Below, in pieces: positions 1 to 7,451 of a stretch of 64,000 nt of DNA. Both the position numbers and the translations under genes were made by a program. A model generated the notes under the pieces. The model was not told the origin of the DNA, did not search any database, and worked only from the letters and a program-made list of their open reading frames with translations. Source of the stretch: Silvimonas amylolytica. GTDB lineage: Bacteria > Pseudomonadota > Gammaproteobacteria > Burkholderiales > Chitinibacteraceae. The stretch lies in NCBI RefSeq assembly GCF_014645555.1, contig NZ_BMLY01000009.1, positions 1-64,000 of the forward strand, read 5' to 3'. The stretch's first letter is position 1, and each line of letters begins with the position of its first letter.

Positions 1-330
1 AGCGGAGAAACCGAACTATACGGACCATCCCCACACCCGTCAACACCTTCCTGCAATATTTCCTCTTCTTCTGCATCAAATCCCTGATTCAAAAGCAATC
101 TTTTGTGACAGAAAAATGTCCGGACAGATTTTCCCGCTTTTAACCCCCGTGTTTACACCCTTTTAGCGCCCTCTGGCCGATGGCTTGCACCACATTGGCA
201 CATCTCTCTAGCCGCCCTGGCGCTATATATCTATCTGAATGCACATGATCAGCCACGACTGATGACCTGATGTCCTGGCTGGAACGGCGTTTGCTTTTAC
301 AAGATTCATCCAACGGGCGAGGAGCCAGTC
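1..330. other. Upstream intergenic region
   Basis: No supported gene is seen in these 330 bases. The segment probably contains the tail of an intergenic region whose left neighbour is outside the window, and the promoter of the LysR gene. A GAGGAG ribosome binding site ends about 8 bases before the ATG at 331 and supports that start. No convincing terminator or operator was found. Confidence 0.5.
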
Positions 331-1296
331 ATGGCCGGGCAATATTCGTGGGAATCTATCGACGTGCATTTGCTGCGTGTACTGCACGCATTGCTGACCG
401 AGTGCAGCGTGTCAAATGCTGCACGCCGGCTTAATCAATCCCAGCCCGCGGTGAGCACTGCCTTGCGGCGCCTGCGCGACATGCTGGGTGATCAGTTACT
501 GGTGCGTAGCCGCAATGGCATGACGCCGACCGAGCGGGGCAAAGCATTACTGGAGCCGGTGAAGATAGCCCTGCAGCAGATCGAGACGATTGCCATGCAG
601 CAGGTGAATTTTGATGCAGCGCTCTCCCGCCGCATCTTTAATATTGCGACGCCGGATTATCTGAACGCCACGCTCATTGGTGAAATCGTGGCCCGCTTGC
701 GCAAGCTGGCACCGCAATCGCAAGTGGCCTTCCATTCACTGGGGCAGGATTACGATTATGTGCGCGCTCTGGAGAACGGCGATCTGGATGCGGTTATTGG
801 CAACTGGCCCCAACCGCCAGAACACCTGCGCATGCTGCCTTTGTTTGAAGATGAAGTGGTTTGTCTGATGCGAGAGGGCCACCCACTGGCAGGCCGCAAG
901 CTCACCATCGCCGAATATGCCGAAGCCGAGCATCTGGTGCCCAACCCGTATTCGGTGGGTCAACGGGGGGTGATTGATCTGCACCTTGCGCGTGAACGGC
1001 TCAAGCGCAACGTGGTCGCCTACGTGCCTTACTTCAATCTGGTGCCTTATCTATTAATGCAAACGGAGATGATTTTCTCCGGGCCACGCATGTTCGCAGA
1101 ATACTTCTGTAATCACATGCCGCTGGCCATGTCGCAAGCCCCCATCGAATTCCCCCGCATGCAGTTCTATATGTTGTGGCACGACCGTAGTCACCATGGC
1201 GACGAGTGCCGCTGGTTCCGTGAGCAGGTTGCCACCGTGGCGCGCAACTATGGCGCCACCATGCTTGAGGCGCGGGCAAAGCAATTGGCCGCGTAA
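331..1296 (+). CDS. LysR-family transcriptional regulator
   Basis: The 321-residue protein has the LysR layout: an N-terminal winged helix-turn-helix at about residues 10-68 (the stretch SVSNAARRLNQSQPAVSTAL is the recognition part), a linker helix, and a type 2 periplasmic-binding-like effector domain from about residue 95 to the end. The ATG is preceded by a GAGGAG ribosome binding site. Its stop lies 5 bases from the convergent uraD stop. Because it sits at the edge of a guanine-to-allantoin gene cluster, it may control some of those genes in response to a purine intermediate; that is inference from position only. The effector cannot be read from the sequence. Family assignment is secure. 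Confidence 0.93.
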   Translation: MAGQYSWESIDVHLLRVLHALLTECSVSNAARRLNQSQPAVSTALRRLRDMLGDQLLVRSRNGMTPTERGKALLEPVKIALQQIETIAMQQVNFDAALSRRIFNIATPDYLNATLIGEIVARLRKLAPQSQVAFHSLGQDYDYVRALENGDLDAVIGNWPQPPEHLRMLPLFEDEVVCLMREGHPLAGRKLTIAEYAEAEHLVPNPYSVGQRGVIDLHLARERLKRNVVAYVPYFNLVPYLLMQTEMIFSGPRMFAEYFCNHMPLAMSQAPIEFPRMQFYMLWHDRSHHGDECRWFREQVATVARNYGATMLEARAKQLAA

Positions 1297-1301
1297 TTCA
1301 T

Positions 1302-1823
1302 CTATTCACCGGAAAGGCGCTGAGCCAGACGCAAAGCTGCAATGCGGTCAATCTGGTTCAGTGCCTCTGCCTGTTCTGTCGGTGCATCGTGCGTCAGTCG
1401 TTCCTGCATGCGGGAAATGATGGCCGTACGGTCAAGTCCGCGTACAGCGATCACGAACGGAAAACCAAATTTCTGCTGCCACGCCGTATTGAGCAACTGG
1501 ATCTGCGCAAACTCTTGCGGCGAGCACTGATCCAGTCCGGCGCCGGTTTGTTCTGATCTGGAGTCTTGCGTTAGCTCACCTCGCACTGCAGCCCGACCGG
1601 CCAGTTCCGGATGGGCGCGGATCAGTGCCAGTTGTTGATCTACACCGGCCGAACGCATGCAATAACTCATCGCTGCCAAAAGGGCATCCGTGGTTGCAAA
1701 TGGCCGCGCTGACCATGCGCCTTGGGCCACCCAGGGTGAGTGTTCGTATAAATCCCCCAATGCGGCCACAAAGTCTGACTGCGACATGGCAGATAACGCT
1801 GTCAGTGAGTAAATGACTGCCAT
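1302..1823 (-). CDS. uraD: 2-oxo-4-hydroxy-4-carboxy-5-ureidoimidazoline decarboxylase
   Basis: UraD removes CO2 from OHCU to give (S)-allantoin, the last step of urate oxidation. The 173-residue protein shows family marks: EHSPWVA near residue 28, the catalytic histidine region RAHPELAGRAA, the SEQTGAGLDQ segment with the catalytic glutamate, and the NTAWQQKFGFPFVIAVRG block. The start at 1823 keeps the usual N-terminal helix and has a GGAG site about 7 bases upstream. It is divergent from uraH-puuD, which carry the two preceding steps, so the roughly 220 bases between them should hold both promoters. The length is normal for the family. Confidence 0.93.
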   Translation of the reverse strand: MAVIYSLTALSAMSQSDFVAALGDLYEHSPWVAQGAWSARPFATTDALLAAMSYCMRSAGVDQQLALIRAHPELAGRAAVRGELTQDSRSEQTGAGLDQCSPQEFAQIQLLNTAWQQKFGFPFVIAVRGLDRTAIISRMQERLTHDAPTEQAEALNQIDRIAALRLAQRLSGE

Positions 1824-2010
1824 ACAAACTCCGGGTGTGCGGGGTGCTTCAACTGTATGTGCCGGCCAGCCCCGACAACAAGGCGATGTGCTTTATATAG
1901 CTCTTGCGCCTGGCCATATGAACGCGCCCGGCCGTGGCTCCCACAGCTATCTGGGGTACGGCATAGTCGTTATGCCGCACAGCCTGTCGGGCACCGGCCC
2001 ATGTGGCTTC

Positions 2011-2016
2011 TATAAT
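2011..2016 (+). promoter_or_regulatory. Probable -10 box of uraH-puuD
   Basis: A perfect TATAAT lies 32 bases before the ATG at 2048. No good -35 hexamer is seen at standard spacing, so an activator may be needed. If transcription starts near 2023, a GTG start at 2003 is impossible for uraH, which supports 2048. Confidence 0.45.
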
Positions 2017-2047
2017 CGACTACGTCTTCCCACAATCTGGCAGGCAT

Positions 2048-2401
2048 ATGGGCAAGCTCTCGGTTCATGTTCTGGATACAGCACACGGGCAGCCTGCGGG
2101 TGGCATGCGCTTGCGATTATTGCGCATCACATCCGCCGGCCCGCAAAGCGTGTTTGAGGGTCACACCAACACAGATGGCCGCCTTGATCAGCCACTGCTA
2201 AGCGGAGATCTGCTCACCGCCGGCGTGTATGAACTGCAGTTTGATGTTGCCGCCTATTTCCGGCACCGGCAGGTATCCTTGCCTGACCCACCGTTTCTGG
2301 ATGTTGTAGTCCTGCGCTTTGGCATTGCCAATCCGGCGGAGAGCTACCACGTACCGCTGTTGGTCTCGCCGTGGAGTTACTCCACCTACCGGGGGAGCTA
2401 G
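2048..2401 (+). CDS. uraH: 5-hydroxyisourate hydrolase (transthyretin-like)
   Basis: HIUase opens the ring of 5-hydroxyisourate to give OHCU. The 117-residue protein starts [19 protein letters not shown], the typical N-terminal strand with its active-site histidine, and ends with the YRGS signature that separates HIU hydrolases from transthyretin. The open frame continues upstream to a GTG at 2003, but the ATG at 2048 gives the usual family length, has GGCAGG just upstream, and lies after a TATAAT box. The gene ends 6 bases before puuD, so the two consecutive enzymes of urate breakdown are very probably cotranscribed. It is cytoplasmic, as no signal peptide is present. Confidence 0.94.
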   Translation: MGKLSVHVLDTAHGQPAGGMRLRLLRITSAGPQSVFEGHTNTDGRLDQPLLSGDLLTAGVYELQFDVAAYFRHRQVSLPDPPFLDVVVLRFGIANPAESYHVPLLVSPWSYSTYRGS

Positions 2402-2407
2402 GCGCCA

Positions 2408-3598
2408 ATGGATGCCAGTTACCTGATCGAATGCGCCTCTTTGCTGCTGCGCTGGATGCACGTGATCTTTGCCATTGCCTGGGTGGGGTCTTCTTTTTAT
2501 TTCATCTGGCTGGATAACAGCCTCAAGCCACCGGTTGACCCTGCGCTCATCGAGAAAGGGGTGGGTGGCGAATTGTGGGCCGTCCATGGCGGCGGCTTTT
2601 ACAACCCGCAGAAATATCTGCTGGCACCGAAAAAACTGCCCGATGAATTGCACTGGTTCAAGTGGGAATCTTATTCCACCTGGCTCTCGGGCTTTTTTTT
2701 GATGGGCGTACTGTATTACTCGCAAGCCGCGGTTTACATGATCGATGCCGGCAGCGTGATCCAGACACCCGGTGCGGCAGTCATGACGGGGATCGCCACG
2801 CTGGTCATCGGCTGGCTGGTGTACGACGGGTTGTGCCGTTTGTTGTTCAATCGTAGCCCCTTGTTGTTTGGCGCGATCTACTACGGCTTTGTGGTCATCG
2901 TGGGGTTGGTGCTGTGCCATCTGTTATCGGGTCGCGCCGCTTTTTTGCACGTCGGCGCGATGATCGCTACGACAATGAGCGCCAACGTGTTTTTCTGGAT
3001 TATTCCTGGCCAGAAGAAAATGGTGGCGGCCATGCGCGCCGGCCAGACGCCGGAACCGATCCATGGCAAACGCGGCAAGCAGCGCAGTGTCCATAACAAC
3101 TATCTGGTGTTGCCGGTCATCTTTTGCATGCTGAGCAATCACTACGCTTTTATATATAGCGGCCCACAAGCCGGCCTCACTCTGGCGGTGATTTTGCTGG
3201 CCGCAGCGTTAACCCGGCATTTCTTCAATCTGCGGCACAAAGGGATATATAAGTGGCAATACCCGGCAGCCGGGCTGGTTTTGCTCATGATCGTGTTTGT
3301 GGCCCACGCCCCCAGCGCGCCACAAGCCGCCGCTCAAGTGCCGCATACCACGACGCTGGGCGACATCCGCCCGATCATCACCAACCGTTGCCTGGCCTGT
3401 CATTCAGAGAAACCGACCAAAATGCCTGCGGCACCCAACGGCATCAAATTTGATACTGACGAAGCGGTACTGGCCAATGCACCCAAAATCTATCAACAAG
3501 TCGTTCAGATGAGAGCCATGCCGCTTGGCAATTTAACTGGCATGACCGATGACGAACGTGTGCAAATTGGCCGGTGGTTTAAGGATGGGGCGAAATAA
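2408..3598 (+). CDS. puuD: Membrane urate oxidase with C-terminal cytochrome c domain
   Basis: PuuD-type urate oxidases convert urate to 5-hydroxyisourate and pass electrons to a cytochrome instead of making peroxide. The 396-residue protein has about eight hydrophobic segments across residues 12-300, histidines near the first helix (RWMHVIFAIAWVGSSFYFIW), then a periplasmic tail with a CLACH haem-binding motif near residue 330 and a late methionine-rich stretch (MRAMPLGN) that may give the axial ligand. The gene follows uraH by 6 bases. It occupies the place that soluble uricase (UriC/PucL) or FAD-dependent HpxO has in other bacteria, so urate oxidation here should feed the respiratory chain. 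Assignment rests on the family architecture plus the flanking uraH and uraD. Confidence 0.93.
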   Translation: MDASYLIECASLLLRWMHVIFAIAWVGSSFYFIWLDNSLKPPVDPALIEKGVGGELWAVHGGGFYNPQKYLLAPKKLPDELHWFKWESYSTWLSGFFLMGVLYYSQAAVYMIDAGSVIQTPGAAVMTGIATLVIGWLVYDGLCRLLFNRSPLLFGAIYYGFVVIVGLVLCHLLSGRAAFLHVGAMIATTMSANVFFWIIPGQKKMVAAMRAGQTPEPIHGKRGKQRSVHNNYLVLPVIFCMLSNHYAFIYSGPQAGLTLAVILLAAALTRHFFNLRHKGIYKWQYPAAGLVLLMIVFVAHAPSAPQAAAQVPHTTTLGDIRPIITNRCLACHSEKPTKMPAAPNGIKFDTDEAVLANAPKIYQQVVQMRAMPLGNLTGMTDDERVQIGRWFKDGAK

Positions 3599-3607
3599 TC
3601 GTCCAGA

Positions 3608-3994
3608 TCAAAACAGTGCGCCCAGAATCATGACCAGCCCCAACATCGAAACGACCCACGCCAGCGAACGTACCCAGCGCACGCCAAAGGCATACAACGG
3701 CAGATAGATCACGCGGGACCAGAAATAAAGCTGGCACCCCAATGCGGTCTGCGCAGACTCCCGCGCCATCACATGCGCCAGCAAAACGGCTACCGCAAAG
3801 AATGGCCAGGTTTCCATATAGTTACGCTGCGCACGCGCCAACCGTCCGGCAAGCCCGTATTGCGGCTGACCTTCGTCACGCGGGCCGGCAGTCCACATCA
3901 CGCCCTCTGTTTTGAGGATCACGCAGGCATAGGCCATCAGGTGAACGAGCCCCAACGCGATACTCCAGACGAGCCACTGCAATTCCAGATTCAT
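3608..3994 (-). CDS. MAPEG-family membrane protein
   Basis: The 128-residue protein has four hydrophobic helices and the MAPEG pattern with a polar segment, RLARAQRNYMETWPFFA, between helices one and two. MAPEG proteins include glutathione transferases and related integral membrane proteins, but bacterial members of this short type have no established substrate. The gene is convergent with puuD, with only 9 bases between the stops, and divergent from the GFA-type gene. Nothing in the sequence ties it to purine breakdown. The family call is good and the function is unknown. Confidence 0.85.
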   Translation of the reverse strand: MNLELQWLVWSIALGLVHLMAYACVILKTEGVMWTAGPRDEGQPQYGLAGRLARAQRNYMETWPFFAVAVLLAHVMARESAQTALGCQLYFWSRVIYLPLYAFGVRWVRSLAWVVSMLGLVMILGALF

Positions 3995-4132
3995 GTGAGT
4001 TCCTTGTTCATTGGCGCACCGTCAGACATCTCTGGCAGGGCAACCATCGTTGCGCCGGGCCGCAAAACATGGATCGACGCGCCATACTGCACTTTAGCGC
4101 GGCGCCTGCCGCATCCTGAAAAGGAATGCACC

Positions 4133-4651
4133 ATGTTGCTTGAAGGTTCCTGCCAGTGTGGCGCGGTCAGTTTTACTGTCGAATGCCCTCACCCCTTACC
4201 CTATCAACGGTGTTATTGCAGTATTTGCCGCAAAACCCAAGGGGGTGGCGGCTATGCCATTAACCTGGGCGCGCTGGCCGATACACTCAATATTCATGGG
4301 CGCGAACACATCCGGATGTACCACGCCCGCGTGAAAAATCCGGAAGACGCGCACGCCCATATCAGCAGCGGTGAACGTCATTTTTGCGGCGAATGCGGCA
4401 CAGCGCTGTGGGTGTATGACGCGGAATGGCCTGAGCTGATCCACCCGTTTGCTTCCGCCATTGATACGCCATTACCCAAAACGCCAGAAACCGTGCACAT
4501 GATGCTGGAGTTCAAACCGGGCTGGGTAGACGTGAACTTCAAACAACAAGACCAGAAGTTCCAGCGTTATTCCAGAGAGTCGATTGCCGAATTCCACGAG
4601 CGCGTGGGCGGCGTATCGCCACCATCAGGCGAGGCCGAACGTGGTGACTGA
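4133..4651 (+). CDS. GFA-family (glutathione-dependent formaldehyde-activating-like) zinc protein
   Basis: The 172-residue protein carries the GFA/CENP-V fold marks: GSCQCGAVSF at residues 4-13, CYCSICRKTQGG near residue 25 and FCGECGTALW near residue 83. These cysteines bind structural and catalytic zinc in the family. The frame is open back to 3773, but that extension runs antisense through the MAPEG gene, and the ATG at 4133 has an AAAGGAA site and starts right at the domain. Most GFA proteins are not proven formaldehyde enzymes, so the substrate is unknown. It is convergent with the oxygenase gene that ends at 4657. Confidence 0.88.
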   Translation: MLLEGSCQCGAVSFTVECPHPLPYQRCYCSICRKTQGGGGYAINLGALADTLNIHGREHIRMYHARVKNPEDAHAHISSGERHFCGECGTALWVYDAEWPELIHPFASAIDTPLPKTPETVHMMLEFKPGWVDVNFKQQDQKFQRYSRESIAEFHERVGGVSPPSGEAERGD

Positions 4652-4656
4652 GCGGG

Positions 4657-5040
4657 TTATTTGCGAATCCAGCCCACAGACAATACATAGCGACTGCCAC
4701 CCTCGACGCGCGTAACACTGTGCTCGCAAGCGTCCGGGCGAAACAACTTGATGCGGCGCGTCGCGTAAATCGGCGTGGCACATACGAACTCGCCGCCAGC
4801 CTGGGGTGACTTGAGAATGATGTTCAAGCGGTAATGGCGCCCGTCCTGAACAGGATCGGTATGTGGCGGAATATACGCGCCGTCCGGATAGCGGATCAGG
4901 TAGCTATCAAACGGAATGGGCCAGCGCGCTGTGAACAACAACATCTTGTCATAGCCAGAACCCTGGCGGCCGCGCTGCCAGCGAAACGCAGTGGACAGAT
5001 AACCACGCCAGCGCGCGGTACGCGTTGTAGCGAAGCTCAA
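4657..5040 (-). CDS. Small 2-oxoglutarate/Fe(II)-dependent oxygenase
   Basis: The 127-residue protein has the iron-binding triad of a prolyl-hydroxylase-like 2OG oxygenase: an HTD motif (PPHTDPV, about residues 58-63), a distal histidine (CEHSVT) and the 2OG-binding arginine (GSRYVLS) ten residues later. It is short for the family and lacks extra N-terminal helices. The likely start is a TTG at 5040 that overlaps the guaD stop in the arrangement TTGA, so translation is probably coupled to guaD. The next in-frame ATG is 32 residues in and would remove part of the fold. The coupling suggests a role linked to purine or formamide-type intermediates, but the substrate cannot be inferred. Confidence 0.8.
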   Translation of the reverse strand: MSFATTRTARWRGYLSTAFRWQRGRQGSGYDKMLLFTARWPIPFDSYLIRYPDGAYIPPHTDPVQDGRHYRLNIILKSPQAGGEFVCATPIYATRRIKLFRPDACEHSVTRVEGGSRYVLSVGWIRK

Positions 5041-6347
5041 TGCGCGCGTTGTCCCAAGATGTAGGTCGCTACTACGCAGCGCTCATCGCCCAGCGTGGTC
5101 ATCGCAAACAAACGTTCGGCCAGGGTGTGGGCACGTTCCATCCGGAAAGCCAGTTCTGGTGTGGCATCCAGCTTGAGGACGATAAAGTCCCCCTCCCGCC
5201 CCGAGGCGAAATTACCGATGAATTGATCCAGATACAGCGCCCGCGCGCCACCCAGTGTTGCCAGATACCAGCCACGCATGGGCGAAAGCGGATGATGCCG
5301 CGCCTGCGACACTTTGTAGGCCTCTGCCAGCGTGCGGATCATGCTCAAAGACGTACCGCCGCCGACATCCGTCGCCAACCCGACGCGCACCCCAGCGCCA
5401 GCGACACTTTGGTAGTCGAACATGCCACTACCCAGAAACAGGTTGGACGTCGGACAGAATGCGGCAGCCGTCCCGGTTGCTGCCATGGCGGCCTGTTCAC
5501 GCCCGGTCAGATGAATACAGTGGCCATAGATAGTGCGCGGGCCGGTCAGGCCGAAGTGCTCGTAGACGTCGAGATAATCACGCTGTTGCGGGAACAACTC
5601 GGCCACCCAAGCGACTTCTTTGTCGTTTTCCGCCAGATGCGACTGCACATGCAAATCCGGCTTTGAACGATACAACTCACCGGCAATGGTGAGCTGTTCT
5701 GGCGTCGACGTGGGTGCAAAACGCGGCGTGACGGTATAGCGCAACCGACCCTTCCCGTGCCACCGGCTGATCAGGTCAGCACTGTCACGACCGGATTGCT
5801 CTGCGGTGTCACGCACTTCGGGCGGGCAGTATCTATCCATCATGGCCTTGCCGCAGAGCATGCGCAGACCACGGCGATCTGCTTCGGCCATAAAAGCATC
5901 AACGGATTGCGGATGCACACTACCAAACACAGACGCCGTGGTAGTGCCGTGAGCCAGCAGGCGATCAATCACAAATTTTGCCGTTACCCGGGCGACCTCC
6001 GGATCTGCAAACGCGGCTTCGGCGGGGAAGGTGTAATCGTTCAGCCAGTCCAGCAGGCGGCAGCCAAAAGAGCCGATCATGCCAGCCTGAACGTAATGCA
6101 TATGGGTATCGATCAGGCCAGGCAGAATCAGGTGGCCGCTGTGATCCGCCCAGGTGGCATGGTCCCGCGCAGCGGCCGGAATATCCCCCAGTTGCTGCCA
6201 GTGCCCCGTGCCTTGCACAAAGCCGTCTGCCAGCCAGAGATAGCCATCATCCAGATACTCGAATGCCTCCGCATCCGGGTACTGCGCGGGGTCCTGCAAG
6301 AAATGCAGGATGCTGCCACGGACGATGAAATGAGCGGGAGATGCCAT
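5037..6347 (-). CDS. guaD: Guanine deaminase
   Basis: GuaD hydrolyses guanine to xanthine and ammonia. The 436-residue amidohydrolase shows the metal motif THMHYVQ near residue 83, the guanine-specific block RLLDWLNDYTFPAEA, a second metal region with HLAEN and YGHCIHL, and the final metal aspartate in LATDVGGGTSLSM. Length and order match bacterial guanine deaminases. It lies 66 bases downstream of xdhC on the same strand, so its product xanthine is handed to the xanthine dehydrogenase encoded by the preceding three genes. The stop codon overlaps the probable TTG start of the small oxygenase gene. No signal peptide is present. Confidence 0.95.
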   Translation of the reverse strand: MASPAHFIVRGSILHFLQDPAQYPDAEAFEYLDDGYLWLADGFVQGTGHWQQLGDIPAAARDHATWADHSGHLILPGLIDTHMHYVQAGMIGSFGCRLLDWLNDYTFPAEAAFADPEVARVTAKFVIDRLLAHGTTTASVFGSVHPQSVDAFMAEADRRGLRMLCGKAMMDRYCPPEVRDTAEQSGRDSADLISRWHGKGRLRYTVTPRFAPTSTPEQLTIAGELYRSKPDLHVQSHLAENDKEVAWVAELFPQQRDYLDVYEHFGLTGPRTIYGHCIHLTGREQAAMAATGTAAAFCPTSNLFLGSGMFDYQSVAGAGVRVGLATDVGGGTSLSMIRTLAEAYKVSQARHHPLSPMRGWYLATLGGARALYLDQFIGNFASGREGDFIVLKLDATPELAFRMERAHTLAERLFAMTTLGDERCVVATYILGQRAH

Positions 6348-6413
6348 ATAGATATGATAAATGGATTCAAGTCACAGTGGGCGCAATCCAGGCCGCAAGA
6401 TGGCTGGACATGC

Positions 6414-7451
6414 TCAGAGGCGCTCTGGGGAAAGGCTCGAGGGCGGATCGACCAGTGAGTGATCGTTAGAAGTGTGCGCCAGCCGGCGGCCCAGCACCTG
6501 CCGCCGCTCCCGGACTTGCAACAGTTGCGCAGCCACGGCGATGGCAATGGCGGCGGGTTCTTTGGCGGTAATGCCGGACACACCGATCGGACAGATCATG
6601 TCTTTGAAACGTTCCGGCGACACGCCGCGATCCCGCAGGCGGTGTTCGAAGGTGGCGCGTTTGCTATGCGAACCAATCATGCCAAAGTAATCAAAGTCAT
6701 CGCGCTTGAGGATGGCCTGGCACAGCTCAAAATCCAGCGAGTGGTTATGCGTCATCAGCAGAAAACAACTGCCGGGCGCGGCTGCGGCGATCTCGGACTC
6801 AGGCGTGTCAGTCGCCATGCACTGCACATTATCCGGCCAGGCACTCTGGTCGCCAAACAGGTCTTCCCGCTCATCAATCCAGAACAGTTTGATGCCCAAT
6901 GGTGCCAGCACATGAACCAGCGCGGCACCCACATGCCCGGCGCCGACCAACATCACGGTGAAAGGGAATGGCAGCCAGGTTTGCGTCAGCGACCACATTT
7001 TGAGATCGCCCTCCAGTTGTGTGGTGGCAACGTGCCCGGCAGCGGGCGCGCATTGCCAATCTGAACCGTGACTGGGGCTTTGTAACTGCCGCGTGACGAC
7101 AAGACCCTCACGCAGCGCCAGTGCCCGTTGTTGCCACGCCGGGGCGTCAGCAACGAGGATGCGTTCCAGCACCAGCCAGACCACACCGCCGCAGCACTGA
7201 CCCAGTTTCGCGCCCAGGCTAAACCGCAGCAACGCTTGTGGCGAGCCACCCGCCAGCAACACACGCGCCATGGCAATGGCTTCCCATTCCAGATGACCAC
7301 CGCCAATGGTGTCATGCGTGTCGTCCACCCCAACCAGCATCACCGTGCCGGCATCACGCGGGGTAGAGCCCTCGGCGCGGGCCACCGTCACCAGCACCTG
7401 ATCCTTTCCCTCGGCCAATCGCTGCGCAAGTTGCTGCATCCAGTGGCTCAT
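6414..7451 (-). CDS. xdhC: Xanthine dehydrogenase accessory protein XdhC
   Basis: XdhC binds molybdenum cofactor, helps add the terminal sulfur and inserts it into xanthine dehydrogenase. The 345-residue protein begins MSHWMQQLAQRLAEGKDQVL and contains the XdhC mark EGSTPRDAGTVMLV followed by GGGHLEWEA, and a C-terminal Rossmann-like domain (GAGHVGAALVHVL). An open frame runs upstream to 7538, but the ATG at 7451 overlaps the xdhB stop as ATGA, the usual coupled arrangement in this operon. It is the third gene of xdhABC and is followed by guaD. Confidence 0.95.
   Translation of the reverse strand: MSHWMQQLAQRLAEGKDQVLVTVARAEGSTPRDAGTVMLVGVDDTHDTIGGGHLEWEAIAMARVLLAGGSPQALLRFSLGAKLGQCCGGVVWLVLERILVADAPAWQQRALALREGLVVTRQLQSPSHGSDWQCAPAAGHVATTQLEGDLKMWSLTQTWLPFPFTVMLVGAGHVGAALVHVLAPLGIKLFWIDEREDLFGDQSAWPDNVQCMATDTPESEIAAAAPGSCFLLMTHNHSLDFELCQAILKRDDFDYFGMIGSHSKRATFEHRLRDRGVSPERFKDMICPIGVSGITAKEPAAIAIAVAAQLLQVRERRQVLGRRLAHTSNDHSLVDPPSSLSPERL

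Noticed and set aside
3773-4132. A 120-residue N-terminal extension of the GFA-type protein
   Set aside because: The extension is antisense to the MAPEG gene and has no family resemblance; the ATG at 4133 has a good ribosome binding site at the domain start.
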